This document shows, piece after piece, positions 35,845-44,377 of a stretch of DNA of 64,000 nt. The notes beneath the pieces are model-generated. The model was not told the DNA's origin and ran no database searches. It worked only from the letters and a program-made list of their open reading frames with translations. Each line of letters begins with the position of its first letter. Position 1 is the stretch's first letter. The stretch comes from Rhodoferax sp. (GTDB taxonomy: Bacteria > Pseudomonadota > Gammaproteobacteria > Burkholderiales > Burkholderiaceae_C), in NCBI RefSeq assembly GCF_030697375.1, contig NZ_JAUYQD010000044.1, positions 284,540-348,539 of the forward strand, in the 5' to 3' direction. The translations under genes and the position numbers were made by a program.

Positions 35845-36578
35845 GCCAGCTCCGGGGTAAATCGCTGCTCGATGTGGCCCCAAATGGCCTTCTTGGCAGC
35901 GTCGTCTGCGGTGCTCCACTGGCGGATCTCGTCCAGGGTGCGGTAACAGCCCTCACACAGCCCGCTGTCTGCGTTCATGCGGCAGATCGAGATGCAGGGT
36001 GAAGGCACATTTTCGGTGATAGCCCGCGCCAGACGTGCGCGATACGCTATCAATTCAATAGCATTTTCAGGTTTTTGCCAGACCGGCTCCAGCGCCACAT
36101 TGGCCACCGGCGCGCCCGACAGGTCGGCCAGGTCCTGCGGCCGCAGCTTGAACACGCCATGCGGGTGCCCGGCCGCAGCCCAAATTTCCTCAAACCGGAA
36201 CAGCTCCTGGTCAATCAGGGTGACGCAGGGCGTGGCATGCGCCAGGGGCGACACCCCGCCGATGGAAAACCCGGTCTTGGCTTTGACAAAGACCGCATCG
36301 GCCCGCCCCAAGGCCCCCACCAGGGCTTCCACCTTTTTCTCGTCCACCCGCTGGTCGCCCGAGGTCACCACCAGCACCGCCACATCGTCCTTGAGTCGCC
36401 GAAAGATGATGCTCTTGGCGATCTGCCCCACCGCAATACCCAGGGCGTCCGCCGCCTGCTGCGCGGTGCGCGCCGCGCCGTCCAGCATCACCGGCGCATG
36501 CGGGTGGCCCTTGGCCTGCAAGACCGCTGCGACACGCTGCACGCCATCGGGCAAGGGTTTCAATTCAGCGCCACACAT
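35841..36578 (-). CDS. YbaK/ProX-type aminoacyl-tRNA deacylase fused to DUF1289
   Basis: 245 residues. The N-terminal part is a YbaK/EbsC domain: VAVLVVTSGDQRVDEKKVEA, KAKTGFSIGGVSPLAHATPC and CVTLIDQELFRFEEIWAAAG. Such proteins hydrolyse mischarged tRNAs. The last 60 residues are a DUF1289 domain (SPCISICRMNADSGLCEGCY, then RTLDEIRQWSTADDAAKKAI), a Cys-rich metal-binding module usually encoded alone. The joining segment PENAIELIAYRARLARAI is encoded partly by a piece of repeat D, so the fusion may have been made by the repeat removing a stop. It is in tandem with the isomerase gene, with a 4-bp overlap. Confidence 0.85.
   Translation of the reverse strand: MCGAELKPLPDGVQRVAAVLQAKGHPHAPVMLDGAARTAQQAADALGIAVGQIAKSIIFRRLKDDVAVLVVTSGDQRVDEKKVEALVGALGRADAVFVKAKTGFSIGGVSPLAHATPCVTLIDQELFRFEEIWAAAGHPHGVFKLRPQDLADLSGAPVANVALEPVWQKPENAIELIAYRARLARAITENVPSPCISICRMNADSGLCEGCYRTLDEIRQWSTADDAAKKAIWGHIEQRFTPELA
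36040..36075. repeat. Partial repeat D, copy 4 (inside the YbaK-DUF1289 gene)
   Basis: GCTATCAATTCAATAGC (36046-36062) followed by ATTTTCAGG matches the GCTATCAATTCA end of other copies. Only about half of the unit is present. It codes for the linker between the two domains. Confidence 0.65.
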
Positions 36579-36579
36579 C

Positions 36580-37488
36580 TCAGGCCGCCCTCTTGTTGAG
36601 CAGCGCCGTGGCGGCGCGGGAGTTGGGTTTGCGCTGCAAAAAGTCGCTGATGAATTGGCCCGCGTCGATCAGCTTGTCCAGATCGATGCCGGTGTCTATG
36701 CCCATGCCATGCAGCAGGTAGACCACGTCTTCGGTCGCCACATTGCCGGTCGCACCCTTGGCGTAGGGGCAGCCGCCTAAGCCCGCCACAGAGGTGTCGA
36801 ACTGCCAGACGCCCATTTGCAGGCTGATCAGCGTGTTGGCCAGGGCCTGGCCGTAGGTGTCGTGGAAGTGGCCGGACACGTCGTTGAGGTCATAGTGCTT
36901 CAGGGTCGCCTCCAGGGCGCGCTGCACTTTCAAAGGCGTGCCCACCCCGATGGTGTCGGCCACGCCGACATGCTGCACGCCGATACCCTTCATCAGCCCC
37001 GCCAGGTAGTCCACCCGCTCGGGCGCAACTTCGCCCTCGTAAGGGCAGCCCACGGTGCAGGACATGGCGCCGCGCACAAAGATACCGGCCGCCTTGGCCG
37101 CCTCCACCACCGGGGCAAAACGCGCGATGCTCTCGGCAATGGAGCAGTTGATGTTCTTCTGGCTGAAAGCCTCGCTGGCGGAGGCAAACACCACGATTTC
37201 ATCTGGGCTGGTTTTCACCGCGGCCTCGAAACCCTGCAGGTTGGGCGTCAGCACCGAGTAGCGCACACCGGGCTTGCGCTGGATGCCCGCCATCACCTCC
37301 GCGTTGTCGCCCATTTGCGGCACCCATTTGGGCGACACAAAGCTGGTGACTTCGATATCGGTCAGGCCGGCGTCTTGCAAGCGATGCACCAGCTCGACCT
37401 TGACGGCGGCAGGTACGGGTTGTTTCTCATTTTGCAGGCCGTCGCGGGGGCCGACTTCGACTAGTTTGACGCGGGTGGGGAGGGTCAT
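36580..37488 (-). CDS. mvaB: Hydroxymethylglutaryl-CoA lyase
   Basis: 302 residues from the ATG at 37488. It cleaves 3-hydroxy-3-methylglutaryl-CoA to acetoacetate and acetyl-CoA, the last step of leucine breakdown. The motifs are VKLVEVGPRDGLQNEKQPVP (substrate/metal start), TSFVSPKWVPQMGD, and the active-site cysteine loop AGLGGCPYAKGATGNVATED. GHFHDTYGQALANT holds the metal-binding histidines. The length is normal for the HMGL-like family. It ends 1 bp before the YbaK-DUF1289 gene. The methylcrotonyl-CoA carboxylase genes are 4-12 kb away on the same strand. Confidence 0.92.
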   Translation of the reverse strand: MTLPTRVKLVEVGPRDGLQNEKQPVPAAVKVELVHRLQDAGLTDIEVTSFVSPKWVPQMGDNAEVMAGIQRKPGVRYSVLTPNLQGFEAAVKTSPDEIVVFASASEAFSQKNINCSIAESIARFAPVVEAAKAAGIFVRGAMSCTVGCPYEGEVAPERVDYLAGLMKGIGVQHVGVADTIGVGTPLKVQRALEATLKHYDLNDVSGHFHDTYGQALANTLISLQMGVWQFDTSVAGLGGCPYAKGATGNVATEDVVYLLHGMGIDTGIDLDKLIDAGQFISDFLQRKPNSRAATALLNKRAA

Positions 37489-37645
37489 GGGGTTCTCTTT
37501 TCGATCAATTTTTAGGTTTTTGTTGCATTGTCTATCCGTCGAATTCAAAGGGTCGCCAATTCGTCACGAGCCTCGTGACGAATCTCCGGCATCCGCTTGG
37601 CATAGGCCTGGAAAAACAACCGAAAATATTTCAAGAACGTTCACT

Positions 37646-37951
37646 TCACTCGAAAACAGGCCTGAAAAAGCTGCGCTCGTAGCTGACGATGCAGCGCGTG
37701 TCCTCGGCATATTGGAACGCCGCCTGGCACTCTGCATCCTGCATGGACTTGGTGCGGTACTCCTCGTACAGCGCCAAACTCGGAAACGAGAACATGGCCA
37801 GGGCCACATTGTTCGCGCCCTCGGAGGGCAAGAAGTAGCCGTGGTGCTTGCCGCCGAATTTCTCAACCAGGGGAATCCAGATCTTGCCGTAATGCTCGAA
37901 CTCATTCAGCTTGAACGGATCAATGATGTAGCGCAGGTAACAGGTAATCAT
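37646..37951 (-). CDS. NIPSNAP-family protein
   Basis: 101 residues from the ATG at 37951; a TTG four codons upstream is in frame. MITCYLRYIIDPFKLNEFEH is a typical NIPSNAP/dimeric alpha-beta-barrel start; PSLALYEEYRTKSMQDAECQ and YERSFFRPVF complete it. These proteins are small soluble dimers of uncertain function. It is expressed in tandem with the downstream HMG-CoA lyase, with 157 bp between. Confidence 0.82.
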   Translation of the reverse strand: MITCYLRYIIDPFKLNEFEHYGKIWIPLVEKFGGKHHGYFLPSEGANNVALAMFSFPSLALYEEYRTKSMQDAECQAAFQYAEDTRCIVSYERSFFRPVFE

Positions 37952-37986
37952 GGTGGTTTCCAAGGGGTGAAAAAACGTGAAAAGCC

Positions 37987-38457
37987 TTAAACGGCCTTGT
38001 GTGGCGCGGAGAGCGTCATGGGCACGAAGGCGATCCCCTGCGTTTCCACCTGGTCGCCCACGGCCACGAATCCGAACGATACGTAGACGGGCACGGCAAA
38101 CGGACTGGAGTTAACGGTGAACTCGCCCGGGTTCCCGCGCCGCAGGGCATCGGCCTTGGCATGCGCCCAAAGCTGGCGCGCCACGCCCTGCCGCTGGAAT
38201 TGTGGGGAGACAAACAGGTGGTAGAGGTGCTTGTCGTCGCGGATGGCGACCACCCCCGTAAGATCGTCACCGATGAAGCCCGCGAAGTAGCGAAAGTGGG
38301 CCGCGTGGATCAGTCCATCAATGGCATCGCTCGCGATGGTTTTCAGGAACCCTTCTGCGCCGAAGCCTTGGGGGTGCAGCGTGAAGTAATGCGCCACGCT
38401 GCGGATCAGCGTGCTGATGGATTCGGCGTCGTGGGACGTGGCGGGGCGAATGTGCAT
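37987..38457 (-). CDS. GNAT-family N-acetyltransferase
   Basis: 156 residues. MHIRPATSHDAESISTLIRS is the usual start, and LYHLFVSPQFQRQGVARQLW contains the acetyl-CoA pyrophosphate loop (QRQGVA). FTVNSSPFAVPVYVSFGFVA is the final strand and helix. The substrate is unknown. It is followed 35 bp on by the NIPSNAP gene. Confidence 0.85.
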   Translation of the reverse strand: MHIRPATSHDAESISTLIRSVAHYFTLHPQGFGAEGFLKTIASDAIDGLIHAAHFRYFAGFIGDDLTGVVAIRDDKHLYHLFVSPQFQRQGVARQLWAHAKADALRRGNPGEFTVNSSPFAVPVYVSFGFVAVGDQVETQGIAFVPMTLSAPHKAV

Positions 38458-38647
38458 GCGGGGGATGGGGATTGATGCTTACTGTTGAAAATGAATGACG
38501 ATTAAAGACTGGAGCCGATCTTCAGACTTCCAGATACCCGTCATTCAACGTCGAAATTCACCGGCGACCATGTGAAGCATGGACGTCTGCGTGCAACGCC
38601 CAGATTGGCTGGGTAGAAAAGCGCGTTGGAACGAAAAGCCAATAGAC

Positions 38648-39385
38648 CTATGCATCATCGCTAGGAGCTTCTCTTTGAAAGCGAAGCTTTCCTTCCAAAT
38701 ACCTCTGGAACCCGCGTAGCCAAACATGCATGGACTCCACCTCTTCACGGGTGTATAGGGGTACCTTATCTATTGCATCCTTCTTTAGCTCGGGCCATTC
38801 CATGAACTCAAGAACAATTCGCACACTCCGCTCTTCAAGCTCTGATCCACTAACCGTGCGATCTCCTTCGAAGAACTCCCATTGAAAGAAGACGGAGTCC
38901 ATTCGATTTGGCCTCAGAAAATCAGAGAAGAGCATTCTGTAGTGCTCTGCCTCAAGCTCATATGCATCTCGCAATGCTGGGGAAACAGCGGATATCTTGT
39001 TGGCCAGAGCATCTGCAGCCAACAGCCATCTGGCCGTTGTAAGCCAAGCCAACCTCTCCTTTGGTGGCTTATCAGCCTCGACAGGCCTAATGGCTGCGTA
39101 GGCTCGCTGCAAACAGCATTGGGCGCTCTCGAAGTATTTCAGATCATTGGCTTTATCTTGCTCTGCTTGAGCAAAGGCCCGCTGTTGCTGGATGGTGATC
39201 AGGAGCGCGACGAATCCTGCAAGCGCCAGCGGGCCAGACAGAATGCCACCGAAGTAATCGCCAAAGACGCCCCAGTCGCTTGGGTCTAACGACAGTGCTT
39301 GTCCGCCGAAAGTGACGACCCAGGGTACGGTAGCTGCAAGGATCGAGATCGCGGTGCCAACCGCTAAGAGTTTTTGTGCTTTCAC
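38648..39385 (-). CDS. Membrane-anchored hypothetical protein (gene-cassette-like)
   Basis: 245 residues from the GTG at 39385. A TTG at 39400 is also in frame but lies in the attC end sequence GTTGGGC. Two N-terminal transmembrane helices (AVGTAISILAATVPWVVTFG and FGGILSGPLALAGFVALLIT) are followed by a helical soluble domain (DLKYFESAQCCLQRAYAAIR; EHYRMLFSDFLRPNRM; ESMHVWLRGFQRYLEGKL). This layout is common in integron cassette proteins of unknown role. The coding strand has lower GC than the region, and the start lies directly after an attC site. Confidence 0.7.
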   Translation of the reverse strand: MKAQKLLAVGTAISILAATVPWVVTFGGQALSLDPSDWGVFGDYFGGILSGPLALAGFVALLITIQQQRAFAQAEQDKANDLKYFESAQCCLQRAYAAIRPVEADKPPKERLAWLTTARWLLAADALANKISAVSPALRDAYELEAEHYRMLFSDFLRPNRMDSVFFQWEFFEGDRTVSGSELEERSVRIVLEFMEWPELKKDAIDKVPLYTREEVESMHVWLRGFQRYLEGKLRFQREAPSDDA

Positions 39386-39394
39386 GACGAAGTA

Positions 39395-39490
39395 GCCCAA
39401 CGTTTGAGGTAACCGGCCGCCGGAGCGCGAAGCGCGGAGGGGACCCGCAAGCCCAGCTTGTGGGCGGTCCGGTTGACCGAGAGGTTGGGC
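39395..39490 (-). mobile_element. Integron attC recombination site (59-be)
   Basis: A 96-bp imperfect palindrome with the attC plan. GCCCAAC (39395-39401) and GTTGGGC (39484-39490) are the outer R boxes. GGTAACCGG (39409-39417) and CCGGTTGACC (39469-39478) are the inner L boxes with one unpaired base, as in true attC sites. The centre can fold on GGAGCGCGAAGCGCGGAG. On the minus strand it reads ...TTACCTCAAACGTTGGGC, much like canonical TTAACTCAGGCGTTAGGC. It separates two minus-strand genes. Confidence 0.8.
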
Positions 39491-39496
39491 GTCGTG

Positions 39497-39997
39497 CTAC
39501 CCATGCAGACACGCCTCGACGATTTGCTGAACACGAGCCATAGTGATGCCGTGCTGCTGTTCAAGTGACAGCGCATGATCGGTGGGTTCCAGGACGATGT
39601 TGGGGCGTTCGCCAATAGGCATGGTTTGGACGCTAGTCTTGAGATTCAATGTGGTGGGCTCATAGGGCAACGCACTTTGTAGCCACCCGAAATACGGAGG
39701 CTCAGTTTCGCGGCCTTCGCTATGCCAAAGTTCGGACGCACGAAGATAATTTATTTCGCTCAGCGAGACCCACGAGAGCCAAATGAACGGGCCAGGGCCA
39801 TCGAGGACCGGAAGAAGAATGCGGCCGAGCACAAAGAAGTGCTTGGCATCCAACACACATTGGTCGGAGGTAAGCTCGCCGCGAGAATTGCGCTCAGTTT
39901 CCGGCAGAGAAAGCCAAAGTGCGGGAGCAGTAGCACCGAAGCACATGGGGAGTTCATCGTGATACTGCCCGCAAGTGGTGCAAACGAAGCCAGTCAT
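39497..39997 (-). CDS. DUF2199-domain protein (integron cassette gene)
   Basis: 166 residues from the ATG at 39997. It starts FVCTTCGQYHDELPMCFGAT with a zinc-ribbon-like CxxC, then ALWLSLPETERNSRGELTSD, FFVLGRILLPVLDGPGPFIW and PPYFGWLQSALPYEP, the DUF2199 pattern. DUF2199 genes are frequent in integron arrays. The stop at 39497 is followed six bases on by the attC site, the correct layout of a cassette, and CGTTGGGA precedes the start at 40008-40015. The function of DUF2199 is unknown. Confidence 0.82.
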   Translation of the reverse strand: MTGFVCTTCGQYHDELPMCFGATAPALWLSLPETERNSRGELTSDQCVLDAKHFFVLGRILLPVLDGPGPFIWLSWVSLSEINYLRASELWHSEGRETEPPYFGWLQSALPYEPTTLNLKTSVQTMPIGERPNIVLEPTDHALSLEQQHGITMARVQQIVEACLHG

Positions 39998-40278
39998 TGA
40001 GACTCCCAACGAAATGTATACCGCACCGCGTGCGGAATATTCTGGGTGCTGCGGGATAGACTGGTCACAAAATCCTCCTGAAAGTGCCTTGTAGCCTTGG
40101 TTTCAACATTTTTATGAATGCTTATACAAGAATGAAAATTCCGACAAACCCGGCAACCTGCAAGGATTGACGCGAGTCATAAGAGCGGCCCATTCTCTCA
40201 ACAAGGTGGAGGTTTGAATATCCCCCATTCGGGTGAATCCGTAAAAGGCCGCATCCACAGCATTGCCACCAGCCCACA

Positions 40279-41199
40279 TCAATACCCCCGCCCCAACTCC
40301 ACCACCCCCGCCACCGCCTCCCCCCGCTCCAGCGCACCGATCTTCCCCGCAATCTGCGCGATGCTTTCGCTGCGCAGGGTGCGGGCCGAGGTGTGTGGGG
40401 TCAGCGTCACTTGGGGGTGTTTCCAGAACGGATGTTCGGCGGGCAGGGGCTCGGTGCGGAACACGTCCAGCGTGGCGCCAGCCAGATGGCCGTTGTCCAA
40501 CAGCTTCAGCAAGTCCTCGTCCACCAGATGCGCGCCGCGCGCCACGTTGATCACATAGCCGCCGCTTTGCAGGCGGGAGAGATTCTCCAGATTCAGAAGG
40601 TCCTGAGTGTCGGGGGTCAGCGGCAGCAGGCACACCAGCACCCGGGTCGCGGCCAGAAAGGCGGGCAGTTGCTCCAGCCCCGAATAACACTGCACGCCGG
40701 GCAAAGCTTTGAGCGAGCGGCTCCAGCCGTTCACCGGAAAATCGAACTGCGCCACCGCGTGGGCTACGCGCTCGCCCAGCACCCCCAGCCCCAGGATGCC
40801 CACAGGAAAATCGGCACGCGCCAGCGGTTTGCGAAACGACCATTGGCCTGCACGGGTGTCGGCCTCGTAGGCGTCGAATTCGCGGAAGTGGCGGATGAGG
40901 GCATGGCAGACGTACTCCGCCATCTGCACCGCCATGCCCGCGTCGTCCAGGCGGACCACCGGCACGCCAGCCGACAACTTCAGCGCCATCAGCGCATCGA
41001 CGCCCGCGCCGGTGTTGAAAAGGGCTTTTAGCTGCGGCTGCTCGTCCAGCAACTGCTGGGGCGGCTTCCACACGATGGCGTAGTCGGCGGGGGCCGCGCC
41101 GGGTGTCCACAGAGACACCTCGGCACCGGGCAAGGCGGCGCGCAGCCCCGGTAGCCATTGGTCGGCGTCCAGATCCGCGCTGAAATACACAATGCGCAT
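40279..41199 (-). CDS. ghrA: GhrA-type glyoxylate/hydroxypyruvate reductase (D-2-hydroxyacid dehydrogenase)
   Basis: 306 residues from the ATG at 41199. It reduces glyoxylate or hydroxypyruvate with NAD(P)H. The dinucleotide-binding motif is VGILGLGVLGERVAHAVAQF; the catalytic residues are Arg in NVARGAHLVD, Glu in LDVFRTEPLPAEHPF and His in TLTPHTSARTL. AGVPVVRLDDAGMAVQMAEY is the GhrA substrate region. It follows the carboxylase alpha subunit by 18 bp on the same strand and may be the last gene of that operon. The 281 bp downstream, toward the cassette genes, hold nothing recognisable. Confidence 0.87.
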   Translation of the reverse strand: MRIVYFSADLDADQWLPGLRAALPGAEVSLWTPGAAPADYAIVWKPPQQLLDEQPQLKALFNTGAGVDALMALKLSAGVPVVRLDDAGMAVQMAEYVCHALIRHFREFDAYEADTRAGQWSFRKPLARADFPVGILGLGVLGERVAHAVAQFDFPVNGWSRSLKALPGVQCYSGLEQLPAFLAATRVLVCLLPLTPDTQDLLNLENLSRLQSGGYVINVARGAHLVDEDLLKLLDNGHLAGATLDVFRTEPLPAEHPFWKHPQVTLTPHTSARTLRSESIAQIAGKIGALERGEAVAGVVELGRGY

Positions 41200-41217
41200 C
41201 AAGCTCTCCTTGGTGGC

Positions 41218-43254
41218 TTAAGCCGCCACTTCCATGCGCAGCAATTCGACCCCGTCCGTCACCTGGTCGCCGGGCGCAAACAGCAGCTCGGCCACGGTGC
41301 CGTCGGCGGGCGCGGCGATGGTGTGCTCCATCTTCATGGCGTCCATCACGGCCAGGGCCTGGCCTTTTTTGACCTTGTCGCCCGCCTTGACGGCGAAGGA
41401 CACCACCTTGCCCGGCATGGGCGCGGTCAGGCGGCCCACTTCGCCGTGGGCGTCACCGGCGTGGGCCAGGGCGTCAATTGCTATGATTTGTGTAGCGCCT
41501 TGCGCAGTGAATACGTGGGCTACATCGCCTTTTTGGTACAAATTCACCAAGGCGCGCTGTGCGCCCAAGCCCACGTCCAGCGCGCCGTTGGCGGCGCTGG
41601 CGTAGCGCAATGGCGCCGTGACTTCACCCACTTGCAACTGCCGGGTGGGTGCGCCCGCGCCGTGCAAGGTGGTGAGCAGCACCGCGTGGGGCGTGCCCTG
41701 AAACTCGACCGAGAACGCACGTGTCGAGGGGCCGTGCGACTTCCAGCCGTCGCGCTGCGCCCAGGGGTCTTGCCAGCCGTGGGCATCCGGCGCGGCGGCG
41801 GCGGTCTGTTCGCGTGTCAGGGTGTGCGCCACCAGCGCCGCAGCGGCCAGGGGCAGGCCCACTTTTTCCTGGTGGAACAGGGCGGCGGCTTCACGCGGAA
41901 TCAGCCCCGTGTCCAGGTTGGCCGTGGCAAACGAGCTGCTGGTGACCACATGGCGCAGGAACTGCACATTGGTGGCCAGCCCCACGATATGGGTGTGCGC
42001 CAGCGCCGCGTCCATGCGGGCCAGCGCTTCTTCCCGGGTGGCGCCGTGCACGATGAGTTTGGCCACCATGGAGTCGTAAAACGGGCTGATGGTGTCGCCC
42101 TCGCGCACGCCGGAGTCCACACGCACGCCGTGGGGCGCGCGCTCAAAAGTCGTGTGGGGCGGCAGGCCGTACACATGGAGGGTGCCGGTGGCGGGCAGAA
42201 AGTTGTTGTCGGGGTTCTCGGCGCAGATACGCGCCTCGATGGCGTGGCCCTGAATGCGGAGCTGGTCTTGGCGCAGCGGCAGCGGTTCGCCCGAGGCCAC
42301 GCGCAGTTGCCATTCCACCAGGTCCAGTCCGGTGATGGCTTCGGTCACCGGATGCTCCACCTGGAGCCTTGTATTCATCTCCATGAAAAAGAACTGCATG
42401 GAACCGTCAGGCTTTTGCTCGACGATGAATTCCACCGTGCCGGCCCCCACGTAGTTCACGGCGCGTGCGGCGGCGACCGCCGCTTCGCCCATCTGCTGGC
42501 GCATTTCGGGGGTCATGCCGGGTGCGGGGGCTTCTTCCAGCACTTTTTGGTGGCGACGCTGTACCGAGCAATCGCGCTCGAACAGGTAGACGTAGTTGCC
42601 CTGGGTGTCTCCAAACACCTGGATCTCGATATGGCGTGGGCGCTGCACGTATTTTTCGATCAGCACGGCGTCATCACCAAAGCTGTTGATGGCCTCGCGT
42701 TTGCAACTGGCCAGCGCGGCGGCAAAACCTTCGCTGGACTCCACCACCCGCATGCCCTTGCCGCCACCACCGGCACTGGCCTTGATGAGCACGGGGTAGC
42801 CAATACGGTCGGCCTCGGTTTGCAGCATGACCGGGTCCTGGCCCGCGCCGTGGTAGCCGGGCACCAGGCGCACACCGGCTTTTTCCATCAACTGTTTGGA
42901 CTCGGCTTTGAGGCCCATGGCCTTGATGGCTTGAGCGGGCGGGCCAATGAAGACCAGACCCGCTGCGGCGCAGGCCGTGGCGAACTCTTCGTTTTCGCTC
43001 AGAAAACCGTAGCCGGGGTGGATGGCCTGGGCGCCCGTGGCAAGGGCGGCTTCGATGATTTTTTCCCAGCGCAGGTAGCTGTCCTTCGGTGCGCTGCCAC
43101 CAAGGTAAATGGCCTCGTCGCAGGCGGCCACATGTTTGGCGGTGGCGTCTGCATCCGAATACACCGCTACGGTTTTGATAGCTAGCCGCGCAGCAGTGGC
43201 GGCCACCCGGCAGGCAATTTCCCCACGGTTGGCAATGAGTATTTTTGTGAACAT
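41218..43254 (-). CDS. mccA: Methylcrotonyl-CoA carboxylase biotin-containing alpha subunit
   Basis: 678 residues from the ATG at 43254. It has a biotin carboxylase domain (MFTKILIANRGEIACRVAAT; ATP-grasp KASAGGGGKGMRVV; HIEIQVFGD; EMNTRLQVEHPVTE) and a C-terminal biotinyl domain with the modified Lys in VMDAMKMEHTI. The enzyme carboxylates 3-methylcrotonyl-CoA in leucine breakdown; a propionyl- or geranyl-CoA role cannot be excluded, but HMG-CoA lyase nearby favours this one. It starts 31 bp after bioB, so biotin synthesis and this biotin enzyme share an operon. A piece of repeat D is read near residues 579-592 (FTAQGATQIIAID). Confidence 0.88.
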   Translation of the reverse strand: MFTKILIANRGEIACRVAATAARLAIKTVAVYSDADATAKHVAACDEAIYLGGSAPKDSYLRWEKIIEAALATGAQAIHPGYGFLSENEEFATACAAAGLVFIGPPAQAIKAMGLKAESKQLMEKAGVRLVPGYHGAGQDPVMLQTEADRIGYPVLIKASAGGGGKGMRVVESSEGFAAALASCKREAINSFGDDAVLIEKYVQRPRHIEIQVFGDTQGNYVYLFERDCSVQRRHQKVLEEAPAPGMTPEMRQQMGEAAVAAARAVNYVGAGTVEFIVEQKPDGSMQFFFMEMNTRLQVEHPVTEAITGLDLVEWQLRVASGEPLPLRQDQLRIQGHAIEARICAENPDNNFLPATGTLHVYGLPPHTTFERAPHGVRVDSGVREGDTISPFYDSMVAKLIVHGATREEALARMDAALAHTHIVGLATNVQFLRHVVTSSSFATANLDTGLIPREAAALFHQEKVGLPLAAAALVAHTLTREQTAAAAPDAHGWQDPWAQRDGWKSHGPSTRAFSVEFQGTPHAVLLTTLHGAGAPTRQLQVGEVTAPLRYASAANGALDVGLGAQRALVNLYQKGDVAHVFTAQGATQIIAIDALAHAGDAHGEVGRLTAPMPGKVVSFAVKAGDKVKKGQALAVMDAMKMEHTIAAPADGTVAELLFAPGDQVTDGVELLRMEVAA
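41478..41520. repeat. Partial repeat D, copy 5 (inside mccA)
   Basis: GCTATGATTTGTGTAGC (41480-41496) followed by CCTTGCGCAG matches the GCTATCAATTCAGGAGC and TTGCGCA parts of other copies, more diverged. It lies in the variable linker before the biotinyl domain and is read as protein in the same phase as copies 3 and 6. Confidence 0.6.
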
Positions 43255-43285
43255 TCTGGGTATCTCCAAACAATCAATGGGGCGC

Positions 43286-44377
43286 TTAGCCCTGGCAGGC
43301 ACAAGAGCAAGAGCCGCCGCAGCCCGCAGACACCAAAGCGGGCTCTGACGCAGACTCAGATTCCGGCGCCAGTTCGGCCTCGGTCGAGCTGCGGATACCG
43401 AGGCGGGCCAGCAACTGGCGGTCGGACTCGGCCTGCGGGTTGCTGGTGGTCAGCAGCTTGTCGCCGTAGAACATGGAATTGGCACCGGCCAAAAAACACA
43501 GCGCCTGCATGGACTCGGGCATGGCTTCGCGCCCTGCTGACAAACGCACCATGGCCAGCGGCATGGTGATGCGCGCCACCGCCACGGTGCGCACAAACTC
43601 AAACGGGTCCAGCGCCTCGGCGCCCGCCAGGGGCGTGCCTTCGACCTGCACCAGGTTGTTGATGGGCACCGAATCGGGGTAGGGATTCAGGTTGGCCAAC
43701 TGCACCACCAGGCCCGCGCGCTGGCGGCGCGACTCGCCCATGCCCACAATGCCGCCAGAGCAGACCTTGAGGCCGGCGCCGCGCACGCGCTCGATGGTGT
43801 CCAGGCGGTCCTGGAAGGTGTGGGTGCTGATGACCTGGCCGTAGAACTCGGGCGAGGTGTCCAGGTTGTGGTTGTAGTAGTCCAGCCCGGCATCGCGCAA
43901 CTGCTCGGCCTGGCCGTCGGCCAGCATGCCGGCGGTGAGGCAGGTCTCCAGCCCCATGGCCTTGACTTGGCGCACCATCTCGCCCACCGCTTCCAGGTGG
44001 CGTGGCTTGGGGGAGCGCCAGGCCGCACCCATGCAAAAACGCGTGGCGCCATTGGCCTTGGCAGCCTGGGCGGCCTCCAGCACCTCCTGCAGGGGCGCCA
44101 GTTTTTCGGCCTTCAAGCCGGTGTCGGAATGGGACGATTGCGAGCAGTATTTGCAATCTTCCTCGCAGCCGCCGGTCTTGATGGACATGAGGGTGGAGAG
44201 CTGCACGGCGTTGGCGTCGAAATGCTCCCGGTGCACCTGCTGGGCACGGAACATCAGGTCGTTAAAAGGCAGCTCAAACAGGGCCACCACGGCGTTGACG
44301 GTCCAGGGTTGGGTATTGCTGCGGGCGGTGTCAGGGGCTGCGCCAGCGGTCTGCGCGGAGGTTTGAATAGAGTTCAT
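43286..44377 (-). CDS. bioB: Biotin synthase
   Basis: 363 residues from the ATG at 44377, a few bases inside the bioD stop region (4-bp overlap). This radical SAM enzyme inserts sulfur into dethiobiotin. The SAM cluster motif is [19 protein letters not shown] (CxxxCxxC); the 2Fe-2S-cluster cysteines and active-site residues lie in [26 protein letters not shown] and [10 protein letters not shown]. Unusually, it ends in a short cysteine cluster ([14 protein letters not shown]) after a Glu/Ser linker. It is the last gene of bioAFDB and is followed by mccA. Confidence 0.93.
   Translation of the reverse strand: MNSIQTSAQTAGAAPDTARSNTQPWTVNAVVALFELPFNDLMFRAQQVHREHFDANAVQLSTLMSIKTGGCEEDCKYCSQSSHSDTGLKAEKLAPLQEVLEAAQAAKANGATRFCMGAAWRSPKPRHLEAVGEMVRQVKAMGLETCLTAGMLADGQAEQLRDAGLDYYNHNLDTSPEFYGQVISTHTFQDRLDTIERVRGAGLKVCSGGIVGMGESRRQRAGLVVQLANLNPYPDSVPINNLVQVEGTPLAGAEALDPFEFVRTVAVARITMPLAMVRLSAGREAMPESMQALCFLAGANSMFYGDKLLTTSNPQAESDRQLLARLGIRSSTEAELAPESESASEPALVSAGCGGSCSCACQG

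Noticed and set aside
38541..38630. Possible second attC downstream of the first cassette gene (ATTCAAC and GTTGGAA)
   Set aside because: The outer boxes fit only partly and no L boxes or extra base were found, so it is below the standard of the 39395-39490 site.
41158..43185. 675-codon + strand frame opposite mccA
   Set aside because: It is an antisense shadow of a high-GC gene; no motif, and the mccA reading is unambiguous.
43165..43195. Possible further copy of repeat D near the mccA start (GATAGCTAGCC)
   Set aside because: The match covers only a few bases and lies in the conserved start of the biotin carboxylase domain, where the protein sequence explains it.
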